Of a stretch of DNA of 64,000 bases, positions 43,567 through 53,059 are shown piece by piece. This DNA is from Palaemon carinicauda (Eukaryota; Arthropoda; Malacostraca; Decapoda; Palaemonidae): the NCBI RefSeq assembly GCF_036898095.1, contig NC_090726.1, positions 40,750,615 to 40,814,614 of the forward strand, given 5' to 3'. Within the stretch, counting starts at the first letter, position 1, and every line of letters starts with the position of its first letter. Made by a program: the position numbers and the translations under genes. The notes under the pieces are model-generated. The model searched no databases and was not told where the DNA came from. It worked only from the letters and a program-made list of their open reading frames with translations.

Positions 43567-46053
43567 GGGTGTCCTTTTGAATCAGGGCCGCAGACAAGTC
43601 CTTAACAAGCTCTTCGGGAAACAGGAACTTAGAGAGCGGAGCGAAAAGGAGTTGAGACCTTTGACAAGGTGTGATGCTGGAGGAAAGGAAGGTACAAAGC
43701 TGCTCCCTTTTCTTAAGCACTCCTGACACAAACATTGAAGCAAGCTCGCCAGATCCATCCCTAATAGCTTTATCCATGCAGGACATTAAGAGCATGGCTG
43801 AGTCCTTGTCCGCAGGGGAGATCTTCTTGCTAAGGGCCCCCAGGCACCAGTCTAGGAAATTGAACATCTCAAAGGCTCGAAATACACCCTTTAGGAAGTG
43901 ATCTAGATCGGAGAAGGTCCAGCAAACCTTAGAGCGCCTCATTGCTGTTCTACGAGGAGAGTCTACCAAACTTGAGAAGTCAGCCTGGGCAGAGGCAGGT
44001 ACTCCCAAGCCTGGTTCCTCTCCTGTGGCATACCAAACGCCCGCTTTAGAAGTGAGCTTAGTCGTAGGAAACATAAAGGAAGTCTTTCCTAGTTGCTGCT
44101 TAGACTGCAACCACTCCCCTAAAATTCTTAAAGCTCTCTTAGAGGACCTTGCAAAGACGAGCTTAGTATAAGTTGACTTGGCTGGCTGCATGCCCAGCGA
44201 AAACTCAGATGGCGGAGAGCGGGGGGTAGCAGAGACAAAATGGTCTGGGTATACCTCTCTGAAAAGAGCCAAGACCTTACGAAAGTCAATAGGAGGCGGA
44301 GAAGACTTGGATTCATCCACGTCTGATGAGGGATCCAGGTGTGCAGCCTCATCATCAGAAACCTCATCACCAGAGTGTAGCGAAGTGAGAGGTAAGGTAT
44401 GCTGAACAGCAGAATCTGCACGAGCGGGAGCAAAAACGCTTGTGGTTTCATCCTCAAGTCTCTGTTGCTGAGGCAAAACCTGAGGTTCAGGCTGCAAAGG
44501 CTGGTCAAAAGGAGTAGCAGAAGGTAGGCGCATGGGTTGAGGAGGCTGACTCCTGGCATGAGTGTCTTGCCTCAAGGGTTGCGCTTGCTGTAAGGTGAGC
44601 GGATGCGCAGTAGCAGGTTCCTGAGGAACGAGTTGAGGTTCCTGAGGTGTGAGCTGCGAGAGTTGAGGTAGTGGCTGCGCAGAACGCAATACTTGTCTCG
44701 CGAGTTGAGGTTCCTGAGGCGCAAAGCTAAGGTGTTGAGGCTCTCGCCTTGAGGAGGGTTGAGGTCGCTGCAGCGAGAGCTGAGGTGTCTGCCTCATGGA
44801 TGGGAGAGGTTGTTGTACCTCAAGAGAGTGTTGCCTCACTGGTGGAACCGCAAGTGGAAGCGGAGGAAGTAAGGTATAAGCTTCCTGTTCCCATTGCTGA
44901 GGTTGCCTTAAGGAAGGCGGAGGTAGCTGCACACCGCTGGAAACTGGTAACTCAGTACGTTGTAAGGTATCCTGAGGAGCCTCAACATTGTACGCCTGGC
45001 AGACAGGACTGCGGTTAGGCGGAGCGATCGCAGGAGGAGGTGTAACCTTCTCAGCCTGACACTCACGCATCAAGACCGCAAGTTGTGACTGCATGGACTG
45101 CAGTAGAGTCAACTTGGGGTCGGCAGACACTAAGGTCTGCTGAGGCAAAGCCTTAACAGAAGAGATCTGTTGCGGCAGCACCTTACTCCTCTTAGGAGGA
45201 GTGCATTCAACTGATGACTGCGGCGAGTCAGAGCTGATCCAATGACTGCAGCCAGGTTGTAGAGCTCTTGAGGTCTGGACTCTGCGTTTGAGAGGTCTTG
45301 AGACCTGAGTCCAACGTTTCCTCCCTGACAATTCTTCAGCAGACGAGTAAAAGACGGGCTCAATCGTCTGCGGGTGGGAGTGACGGTCTCTGGAAGACAC
45401 GCCCGCAACCACCGAGGATACTTCTGTGCGCCGATCAAGGCCTGCCGAACCCTTTTGCCCTTCGACATTGCTTCTCCCCTGGGCTTGGGAGCTTGCAAGA
45501 GGTCCCGGACTGGGAGGACGACTGGCACGCACAGAAGTACCCTCACGCACCACACTGACACTGACACTAGCACTGCACTGACACTAGCACTTGTCACAGC
45601 ACTGGCACTATTACCACCCACTGCACTCTTGACCTTAAGTTCCTTGACTTCGGCCATAAGAGACTTATGATCACTAACCACCGATTCCACTTTGTCACCT
45701 AAAGCCTGAATGGCACGCAAAACAACAGACATATCAGGTTGAGGGCAAATAGTAGGTTCGGGGGTAGCCACTACAGGGGGAGGAAAAGGTAGGGGATCAT
45801 GAGGTGAGGAAAAAAGTGAAGAGCGAGAAGAACTCCTCCTAACTCTCTCTCTCTCTAACTTGGTTGAATATTTAAGAAATCGGACAAAATCAAGTTCCGA
45901 AAGTCCGGCGCATTCCTCACATCGATCTTCCAACTGACAGGGTCTTTCCCTACAGTCAGAACAAGCGGTGTGAGGATCTACCGAGGCCTTCGGAATACGC
46001 CTATTACAAGACCTACATCGTCTATGGGGTGGGGCTTGTGAAATGTCAGACAT
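43364..46053 (-). pseudogene. Gag-like gene of DIRS element D, split by a 7-bp deletion
   Basis: The N-terminal 307-codon frame (46053-45130) has the same Cys cluster as B. At about 45574 seven bases present in B (between CACTAGCACT and GCACTGACAC) are missing, inside short CACTGACACTAGCACT repeats. After that the Gag sequence continues in the other frame (45553-43364), with NVEGQKGSAGLDRRTEV, the Gln/Pro-rich middle, DFRKVLALFREVYPDHF and the basic end. Replication slippage between the short repeats explains the loss. A programmed or chance frameshift could restore it, but nothing in the sequence suggests one. Confidence 0.85.
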
Positions 46054-46262
46054 CTTGAATCAAAGAGTTAGCCAAGTGGGGTTCCAAATCAAGCAAAAAG
46101 ATCGTTAACCATTAATCAGAACTAAATAATAGCTATCTAAGCTAATATAGAAGTTTTCCAGTAAAGCGACAGCCGAAATCTGAGAGAAATACTTCACCAA
46201 AAGCCGTGAAAATACTCCAAGATCATAAGCGTATCCCAGAACGTCTTGCCGGAAGCACGACA

Positions 46263-46421
46263 GAGGAAAAATTGAGGAGGTGTCAACAAGAAGTACTGTA
46301 GTACCTGGCCACAGGTGGCGCTGGTGAGTACACCCCCTTCTAGTATTGTGATAGCTGGCGTATCCCTCCCGTAGAATTCTGTCGGGCAACGGAGTTGACA
46401 GCTACATGATTATCGGGTAAG
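46263..46421 (-). repeat. DIRS D right inverted terminal repeat
   Basis: Partner of 39714-39872. The central palindrome is GTACTGTAGTAC, the complement of GTACTACAGTAC on the left. Confidence 0.94.
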
Positions 46422-46642
46422 TTTAATATTGAAAATAAAAAAATATATATATACTGTAAATATATATGTACATAATACTATTTTTTCATTATAAGGTTAA
46501 ACAGTAAAACATGTCGATAGAAAGAAAAATACCAATAAATCCAGAATGTATGGTTTATACAAACTGTACAAATTGTAGTCGCGCTACACAAATAAGGGAA
46601 TCTAATATGCAGTATACATATATTTAGATTTAAAACTCATGA

Positions 46643-47270
46643 TATTACTGCAGATTTTGCGCTGGTAGTAGCGAGGACTTCTCTAGATTTACCATGATCC
46701 CCAGATCTTGGCAAAATGTGAGGAGTCTGTTTCGATGGAGAAGAACCTTCCTCAGCCAATCATCCGGGCGAAGAAGACGTACACCGTTCTAGTGTGCCCA
46801 AGTTAAAACTAGGGCAAACACTTGGGTGAAAACTCATGGTGAATTGGACAGGACAAAGCACAGCACTTTGAACTGGTATACTTTGCTGTTGCAGGAGAAC
46901 CTTAGGTACTTCGTTAAGGTTGGATGAACGAGGATCTGGAAGTAAATGTCTTAAGAGGTCCTGAGTGATCAAGAAGTCTTTTGGTCTGTCGGCCTGTCTG
47001 ACCGTTTGAGCTGTCTCCTTCTTGATCGGAGTTTGTTTTAAAGTTGAGAGGTCTATGACTGGTCTCCAGCCTCCAGAAGCCTGCTCTATGAGAAAGAGCT
47101 GACTGTAAAAGCCTGAGGACTCGTCTGGATTTCGACCTGAAGGGCCCGTTCCTTTACGGATACCTTTGTGAAGGACCTTGTGATCCCTGGATGGGAGGTT
47201 AGAGTGAAAGAGAGAGTGAAAGGGACGTGATATCCTGTCTGCAGAACAGAGACGGACCAAGGCTCAGCAC
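46643..47270 (-). pseudogene. Family-2 reverse transcriptase, degenerate and truncated
   Basis: The minus strand shows SGFYSQLFLIEQASGGWRPV (a finger motif equivalent to GFYNRLFLVAKKTGGWRPV in elements B and D), IDLSTLK, a frameshifted palm with LITQDLLRH, and LLRPDDWLRKV followed by CQDLGIMVNLEKSSLLPAQ. DD of the active site is kept but YL reads RP. It ends where homology stops at 46643. Confidence 0.75.
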
Positions 47271-47279
47271 CGTGACACA

Positions 47280-50200
47280 TCTACCTCTGACATTTACCCT
47301 GTAGGATCCTCTCACCGGTGGACTGGTCAGGAGAATCCCCTTTAACATGCATAACCACGATGGTTTCTCATGCCTCTCCTGGATCCTCTGGGCCAAAAGG
47401 GTTATCTTTGACCTTAGTTCCTTGGCACTGCTTGATGAGGCTATTGAGGACCCTCTTTTTGTCCTCAACGCCTTAGCTGATAGGGGCGTTGTTGTTGAGG
47501 TACCTCAGAGTATGGGCGAGATGGCATAGCCCATTGAAAGTCTTTGCTTGTTTTCCCCCTATTTTCTGCAATCGCTTCAATGTCCTCCACATTAAAGAGA
47601 GAGGGGCCATCCATCGGTGTGTTGCGAAGCCTCATTGCTTCCTTCCTTGGTATCCGTTTCATGAATCTTGATATGACTGCGTCACGCCATCTCAACACCC
47701 AATTGACCCACAGATTGAGGACATTGTGGGTTAGGAATTCTATGGCTAGAGTGCCTGAAAGCAGGAAAATGGACATAGCTTCCCTGTTCTGTTCACTGGT
47801 GAAGTCCTTGGTCCTGAACAAGTAACCTACTGTCTCCAACCAGTAATCCAGTCAAGATGCAGCTTGCAGGGAACACTTTAACACACGCTCCATGTTCGCC
47901 TCATCTACCACAGAAAATCCTACTGACAAGGAGGACAGTCTGTCCAACGGCATGTTGTGTGTCAGGACTAGAATTGCCAGATCCAGAGGGAGAGGAGATG
48001 TGGCGTCACCTACAATGTCGTAAAACTTCCTCTACCTGACATATGGTGGAGGGAGTAGGTGGGAGGAATGAATTGCTCATAGGGATTGAGAATCCCCTGC
48101 CTCATGAGCATAGGCTCTCTTCCTGGCACCCCTGACCCCCATTGACCAAGCCTCGGTTGGTCTACGAGTATGGTAAAAGAAGTCGAGGACTGTGTCCTTT
48201 CCCTCGGCTGGAAGAGGGTCCAGTTCCTCTAAGTTATTAACTTTCCTAATACAAGCTAGGGACTGCAGGAAGACATGGTCTGCATCCCTTTAAGGGGACA
48301 GATCTTAGGACTGATGGAAGCTGCCACAGCTTGCCCTCGGAAAGGTCTGAACCGTCATCAAAAGGCTATTCCTCGTCCAAACTCACATCCCTAGGAACCC
48401 AGAGAGGATGTCGGTCATCAGCAGGGATCTGGTGTGAGGTGTGAGACTTCGGAGGTAGGTCGCTATGTTCCGGCTCTGGTTTATGGGATGGTCCTCGACG
48501 CTCTTCGCCCTAAAGTCGAGGCCTAGTTCTTTGGGACCGTTTTTGTATCCTTCCGTTCCCTCGGGTGGATGGAAAAATTCCCTAGAAGCAAAGTACTGTA
48601 CAGTAGTTTCCTTCCGTACTTCCTTTGTCAGTCTCATGTCCTTGGGGAAGCCATACTTGGTGGAGGCTCCTTAGGTCCCAAAGAGCTCGGAACTACCGGA
48701 TCCAGATCTAGGGGGATCAAATTATAGTTGTCTGTTAGAGAGATTCCTCTTGGAGATCCTGAGCCCCTCCTCATTTTCAGATGAAAAGAATCTCCTGGAG
48801 GAGGAGTAAATGTCTCTTATGTTTATGGGGGATGATCAGAATAATCCTCCATCTATCCAAGGCTGGGTCCTGCCCTTGGTAGCAGGCTTAGAACGTAGAT
48901 ATTGTTCATATCTTGACGTTCCATGCGGGGGAGAGGGGCGTTTGGTAAGATGAAGGAGCTGCTGTTCACTCCTTCGTCTTGGATCAGGAGGGAACTCCTT
49001 ACCCAGAAACTTGTGGGCTCCAGAGGAATAATTGGAGTACTTTTATGAGTTGGTAGAGGCAAACGACCTGGTCCCGAGTCCGCTTGTTTAAACACTTGCA
49101 CGAGTTCCTGGATTCAGGGTTTATCTTTAGTAAACAAAAACGTCTTTGCTTTTCCCTGTTTCTTATGGATAGGTGACTGCTAACCAGGATGTTCTATATG
49201 GGCTCTCATTAAAGTAGAGTGCTGTGCCAGAATGCTTTGATGGCGAGGCCACCGAGAAACAGGTGAGCGCTGATCAAAACCTCGCCGAAAAGGCGAGTGT
49301 TTTGGCAAGGGGAGCGCTGTGCAGGGGCACACTGATGGTACTTGTCAGGAACTTGCCAAAGGGGCGAGCACTGGCGTGGTGAGTGCTGTGCTGGCAAGAC
49401 GAGCGCTGATGATGCGTTCACTGATGGGGTGAGTGCTGACGAGAAATGGGATTCTGTGTGCCCATATGTACAGATAAATTAAATGTCTGCGCATGCTACC
49501 CCTCCTGTTCGTAGAGCGCTAAAACTTGCATAGTCTCAATCTCGTCATAAGATTTACCTCCTGGAATTTTATTAAATATAGACAAGTTTTGAAGTGACGA
49601 ATGAGGAATTAGGTTCCTCAGTAAATGCGTGCGCTCAACTCCCCCGACTATTGTTGGTTGAGAGTGTTAGCGCATTTGAATGTGAGGTTTGAATACCTCA
49701 CTTGCTCACCTTTTTGGTATGCTCGTCAATCTAATCTACTTTTAAAAGATTCCCTGCCTGAGCTCTTTGAAGGAAATCCGACAAACTTTGTCTCTCTTGA
49801 ATGGGGGAGTGTTGCCTAACCTCACTTCTTTTCTTGTAAGGAAGAGGGGGTTGTTGAAGGGGCAGCATCCCAGCGGCTTCTACTTTGGATGAAGTAGAAG
49901 CCCTAGGCTCTGGTTTGAGGTCATGATGTGTCCTAAGAACACGAAGGCAGGGGGCGGAAGCAGTAAACTACAACTAAAGCCACCGTCGTTAAGCTCTTAC
50001 AAGCTATGGTCCCAAGAGCATGAGCGTGGAATGAACGATGACTCTCGGACACGGTTTAAAAACCTCTCGGAGGAGACCAATCAGGAGATTGTCTTCTCTC
50101 CCTCAGACGGGAAGGACGACTCGAGCAGGAGGCTAGTCTTACTCCTAGAGGAATTCACATTAAGGAATCCTACGATGGGATACTGCGGAGGAATAGATAT

Positions 50201-50934
50201 TTCTCCTGGATGAGAGAACCTCACTCTCACTTTATGTCCCTCGCTGGAGAACCTCTAGCAAACGTTCTCTCGAAGGAGAGCCTGGAAGACCTTCAGATGG
50301 CCACAGCTGACATACAGTGTAAGCAGATAGATTTCCCTGCAGAGGAAGTCCAAGTTGCTTCTCTAGGGGAAGCAACTGGAAGTTCCAAACCGCAAGGTTG
50401 CCCTAACGTCAAGGTGCCTCCACTCTTAACTGACCGATCCCCAGAGGAGACCGATCAAAAAGAGTCGGGGTGGCAGGATTGAGCCGTAGCGCTAAGATGG
50501 CAAGGATGAACCCGAAGGGAATGAATCCATATTAGCCTTCTTCTTCCTATGCTTAACAAAACGCAGCCACTGGGAGGGAGGCATCTCCCATCACACACAG
50601 CTAGGAATCTCCTCGGAACAGGAGTGCCCTCTGCACGCAGGACAAAGTGAGTGGGGTTCTGTCTCCAAGAAAGACATGAAGGTGTCGCAACAGCGCCCTT
50701 TCCCTGCCTGGACAAATCCACATTCTATCAGAATGCACACACTATCAAGCTATGAAAAAGGAAAAGTTTAACATTTTAGGCCAATTTTTCTTTTTAGGTT
50801 TAGAAAACCGAGTAAAGCAGAGGAGGTCAGACAATGTCCGTTCTCTTCCGAGCCGAAATGCAAAGTGGCTTGTGTTGGCTACTGCATGTCTGAGCGAGGT
50901 GGTGGGACTATTTTCTGCTAACCCCCCCACTAAC
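47280..50934 (-). pseudogene. Family-2 gag region, degenerate
   Basis: Scattered minus-strand frames resemble a DIRS Gag: 47839-47465 (capsid-like, WRDAVISRFMKRIPRKEAMR), 48637-48383 (MRLTKEVRKETT...PKELGLDFRAKS) and 49101-48853. They sit upstream of RT in the expected order. None resembles a known domain strongly, and the plus-strand ORFs over the same stretch look like shadows. The block 49250-49440 is a degenerate GCGAG/GAGCGCTG-type repeat equivalent to the Gag low-complexity region of the other family. Confidence 0.5.
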
Positions 50935-51420
50935 TAGCGAAGGGGAGTAACACCTCGCTAAAAGTTTTACAGCTAGTTTCAGCTGTTGCCAAAATGTATC
51001 TCCATAGTGAAGAGCTTCAGGTTTGTATTTGGTGCCGGAACAAACGTACTTTAGACATAAAAGTAATGTACAGTATTTAACAGGTATTCTGGTTTACTAC
51101 GATTAGGTTAGAACTATGCTACATTTATATCATAGCCTCAATAGGCCTATTTCCTCCTACATGCAATATGACGAATTCGGATATAATTTGTATTTTTCCT
51201 AACCACACAAACCTTAGCTATTTACATGGGGTATTACTTTCGGCGTAGCTGAAATGGTGAGCCATTAGATTTTTAACGAGGGTTAACTACCCTCTAGCTA
51301 GCTAGCGAGGGGGTAGGGGAGAGGTAGCTAGCTACCCCTCCCCCCCACACACCAGTGAACTGATTCACTTCGCTTAGAGGTAGGACTTGCCTTGGGGGAC
51401 AGGGCAGGAGGGCAAATATG

Positions 51421-51522
51421 TGTAAATAGCTAAGGTTTGTATGGTTAGGAAAAATACAAATTATCTCAGAATTTGTCATTTGTTCCGTAACCGAAATACA
51501 AACCACGCTATTTACATGGGGT
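51421..51522. other. Family-2 internal complementary region (ICR)
   Basis: The junction ATTTGTCAT/TTGTTCCG equals complement(left end)/complement(right end), the same logic as in family 1, although the sequences are unrelated. Confidence 0.75.
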
Positions 51523-51845
51523 GACTTACCCCTTAGGAAGGGTGGAAAGTCCCAGCCTTACTGGCTTTGGCTTTGCCCGGGGACTCAGAATCCGAGTGAG
51601 CAGCACTTCGAGAAAAAGTGTCCCTGCACCACGCAAGTTCCTTGCTCCGCAAGGAATGCGCGGCCTACATAAGCTTGTGTGTGGAGGGATGAAGTGTGAC
51701 TTGTCCTAGGGAGTTGACCTGAAATCCCTTAGACGGAATTCTAGGCTAGGACGTTCCCAATACCACCTCGTCAGGATATGGGGGACGTGACAGTATTAAC
51801 TTAATACTAGGAACACAAGGAATCATGGTTTACCTGCAGAGGTTT

Positions 51846-51960
51846 GAGGTCAGCTATGCAGAGAACCCAGGATGCTGCTTTCCCCAAGAGAGGAGAGGAT
51901 GAAGAAAGAAATAAGGGCCAGACAAACTTCTTTCATTCATGCAGACTAAAACTGGGTAAC
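51846..51960 (+). repeat. Inverted duplication, left arm
   Basis: About 115 bp of E2 3' untranslated sequence (CAGCTATGCAGAGAACCCAG … ACTAAAACTGGGTAAC), whose reverse complement recurs at 52917-53032. Confidence 0.88.
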
Positions 51961-52005
51961 AATGCCCTCAACCTTCTGCTACCTGTCCATTAAGGAGCCT
52001 GAGGT

Positions 52006-52700
52006 TTAGACCAGCTGTTGTGTAGCCACTACAGGGCCGATAGAAAACGTATTGAAGCTCCTGTGGGTTACGTCCCGCAGGTAGTGGGCTGTGAAGGTCG
52101 TTTGATGCCTCCAGACTCCAGCTTGTAGCACCTGTGTCACAGAGTAGTTACTCTTGAAGACCAGGGACGTTGTGATGGCCCTGGCGTCGCGTGCCCAAAG
52201 GCGACATGACGGAGGAGGATCTGGATTCAGGGAGTGATGGATGACCCTACGAATCCAGGCTGAAAAGGTATTCTTGGTGACCCTCCTCTCCGTCTTTCCT
52301 GTGCTCCAAAACAGGGCTTGCACGTGAGGACGAACTCCAGCTGTTCTTAAGATAACACCTCCAACTCCTTACTGGGCATAGTAGGAGAAGGTCAGGGTCA
52401 TCTGTTACAGAACGGAGACTCGAAATCCTGAAGGAGTCGAATCGAGGGTCCGGGCTCCAAGATTTTGAGACTAGTGACCAACTCAGGGACGAACCTGAAC
52501 GTTACCTCCACCTCTCCTCTTGAATGGACGACAACGTATGAGAGACCACGAAGTTCGCTGGCACGCTTGGCCAAGGCCAGAGCGAGCAGGAGCACCGTCT
52601 TCCAAGTCAGGTGACGATCAGAAGACTGGCGTAAAGGTTCGCAAGGAGGTCTCTTGCGAGCCCTAAGAGCCCGAACCATGTTCCATGGAGGAGGTTTCAC
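52006..52700 (-). pseudogene. Family-2 tyrosine recombinase core
   Basis: Two open pieces. 52700-52398 gives PPPWNMVRALRARKRPPCEP, HLTWKTVLLLALALAKRASEL (shown in part), with the first catalytic Arg in AKRASEL, and VTFRFVPELVTSLK. 52323-52006 gives WARDARAITTS, where the His of HxxR is Arg, VLQAGVW, and FTAHYLRDV with the Tyr. The frame between the pieces is broken. It aligns with family 1 from the PGWNLDVVLRFL motif onward and is therefore the same protein class. Confidence 0.8.
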
Positions 52701-52716
52701 TTCCGAGTGGGGGCGG

Positions 52717-52914
52717 GTAAGTTCGTAGCTTCGAATGAACTTAGAAAGAACCAGCGAGGAGGGAATGTCTATCCTTCAGCCTGCGGGAGGGAATGCGCCT
52801 TTCGCTCTCGGCGGTGAAAACCTATCGCTCAGCCTTAGCCTGGCCTGCAGGCTGAAGGATAGACATTCCCTCCTCGCTGGTTCTTTCTTCGTTCATTCGA
52901 AGCTACGAACTTAC
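52717..52914. repeat. Large stem-loop: 68-bp arms, 62-bp loop
   Basis: Arms 52717-52784 and 52847-52914 pair at about 66 of 68 positions (GTAAGTTCGTAGCTTCGAAT pairs with ATTCGAAGCTACGAACTTAC). The loop carries CTTTCGCTCTCGGCGGTGAA. A degenerate relative lies at 835-990 in E0. Confidence 0.92.
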
Positions 52915-52916
52915 CT

Positions 52917-53032
52917 GTTACCCAGTTTTAGTCTGCATGAATGAAAGAAGTTTGTCTGGCCCTTATTTCTTTCTTCATCCTCTCCTCTCTTGGGAAAAGC
53001 AGCATCCTGGGTTCTCTGCATAGCTGAGGCTG
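52917..53032 (-). repeat. Inverted duplication, right arm
   Basis: Reverse complement of 51846-51960, lying directly after the stem-loop. The intervening 755 bp (51961-52716) are not repeated, so this is a fold-back duplication with an internal deletion. Confidence 0.88.
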
Positions 53033-53059
53033 GAGTGTTTGAAATGGTGCTGGTAACCC

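Larger units (their letters stand above)
39677..46434 (-). mobile_element. DIRS element D, complete, near-autonomous
   Basis: A 6.76-kb element with identical 159-bp ITRs (39714-39872, 46263-46421) and an ICR at 39917-40007. Sequence and layout follow element B: gag, pol and an overlapping recombinase on the minus strand. Pol and recombinase are intact, with all catalytic residues present. Gag carries a 7-bp deletion. Zero ITR mismatches suggest it is the youngest of the four insertions. Its right flank (46435-46642) is ordinary AT-rich DNA. Confidence 0.95.
46643..51043 (-). mobile_element. Family-2 DIRS-like fragment E1 (5' half: right end, gag, RT)
   Basis: A decayed element read on the minus strand. 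The right terminus at about 50935-51043 ends in GGTTTGTATTTGGTGCCGGA and ACAA, whose reverse complement matches the second half of the ICR at 51480-51505. Inside it come a decayed gag and an RT. It is cut off at 46643, just past the RT active site, so RNase H, recombinase and the left end are missing. Confidence 0.7.
51168..52725 (-). mobile_element. Family-2 DIRS-like fragment E2 (3' half: left end, ICR, recombinase)
   Basis: The left terminus starts ATGACGAATTCGGATATAAT. An internal complementary region at about 51421-51522 consists of the complement of this left end (to ATTTGTCAT) followed by TTGTTCCGTAACCGAAATAC, the complement of a right end like that at 51043. Recombinase remnants follow at 52006-52700. 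The element is cut at about 52716 by a stem-loop and an inverted duplication. Confidence 0.72.

Noticed and set aside
49923..50482. Plus-strand ORFs of 96 and 90 codons as host genes
   Set aside because: They lie antisense to the decayed family-2 gag and show no recognisable domain or splice context.
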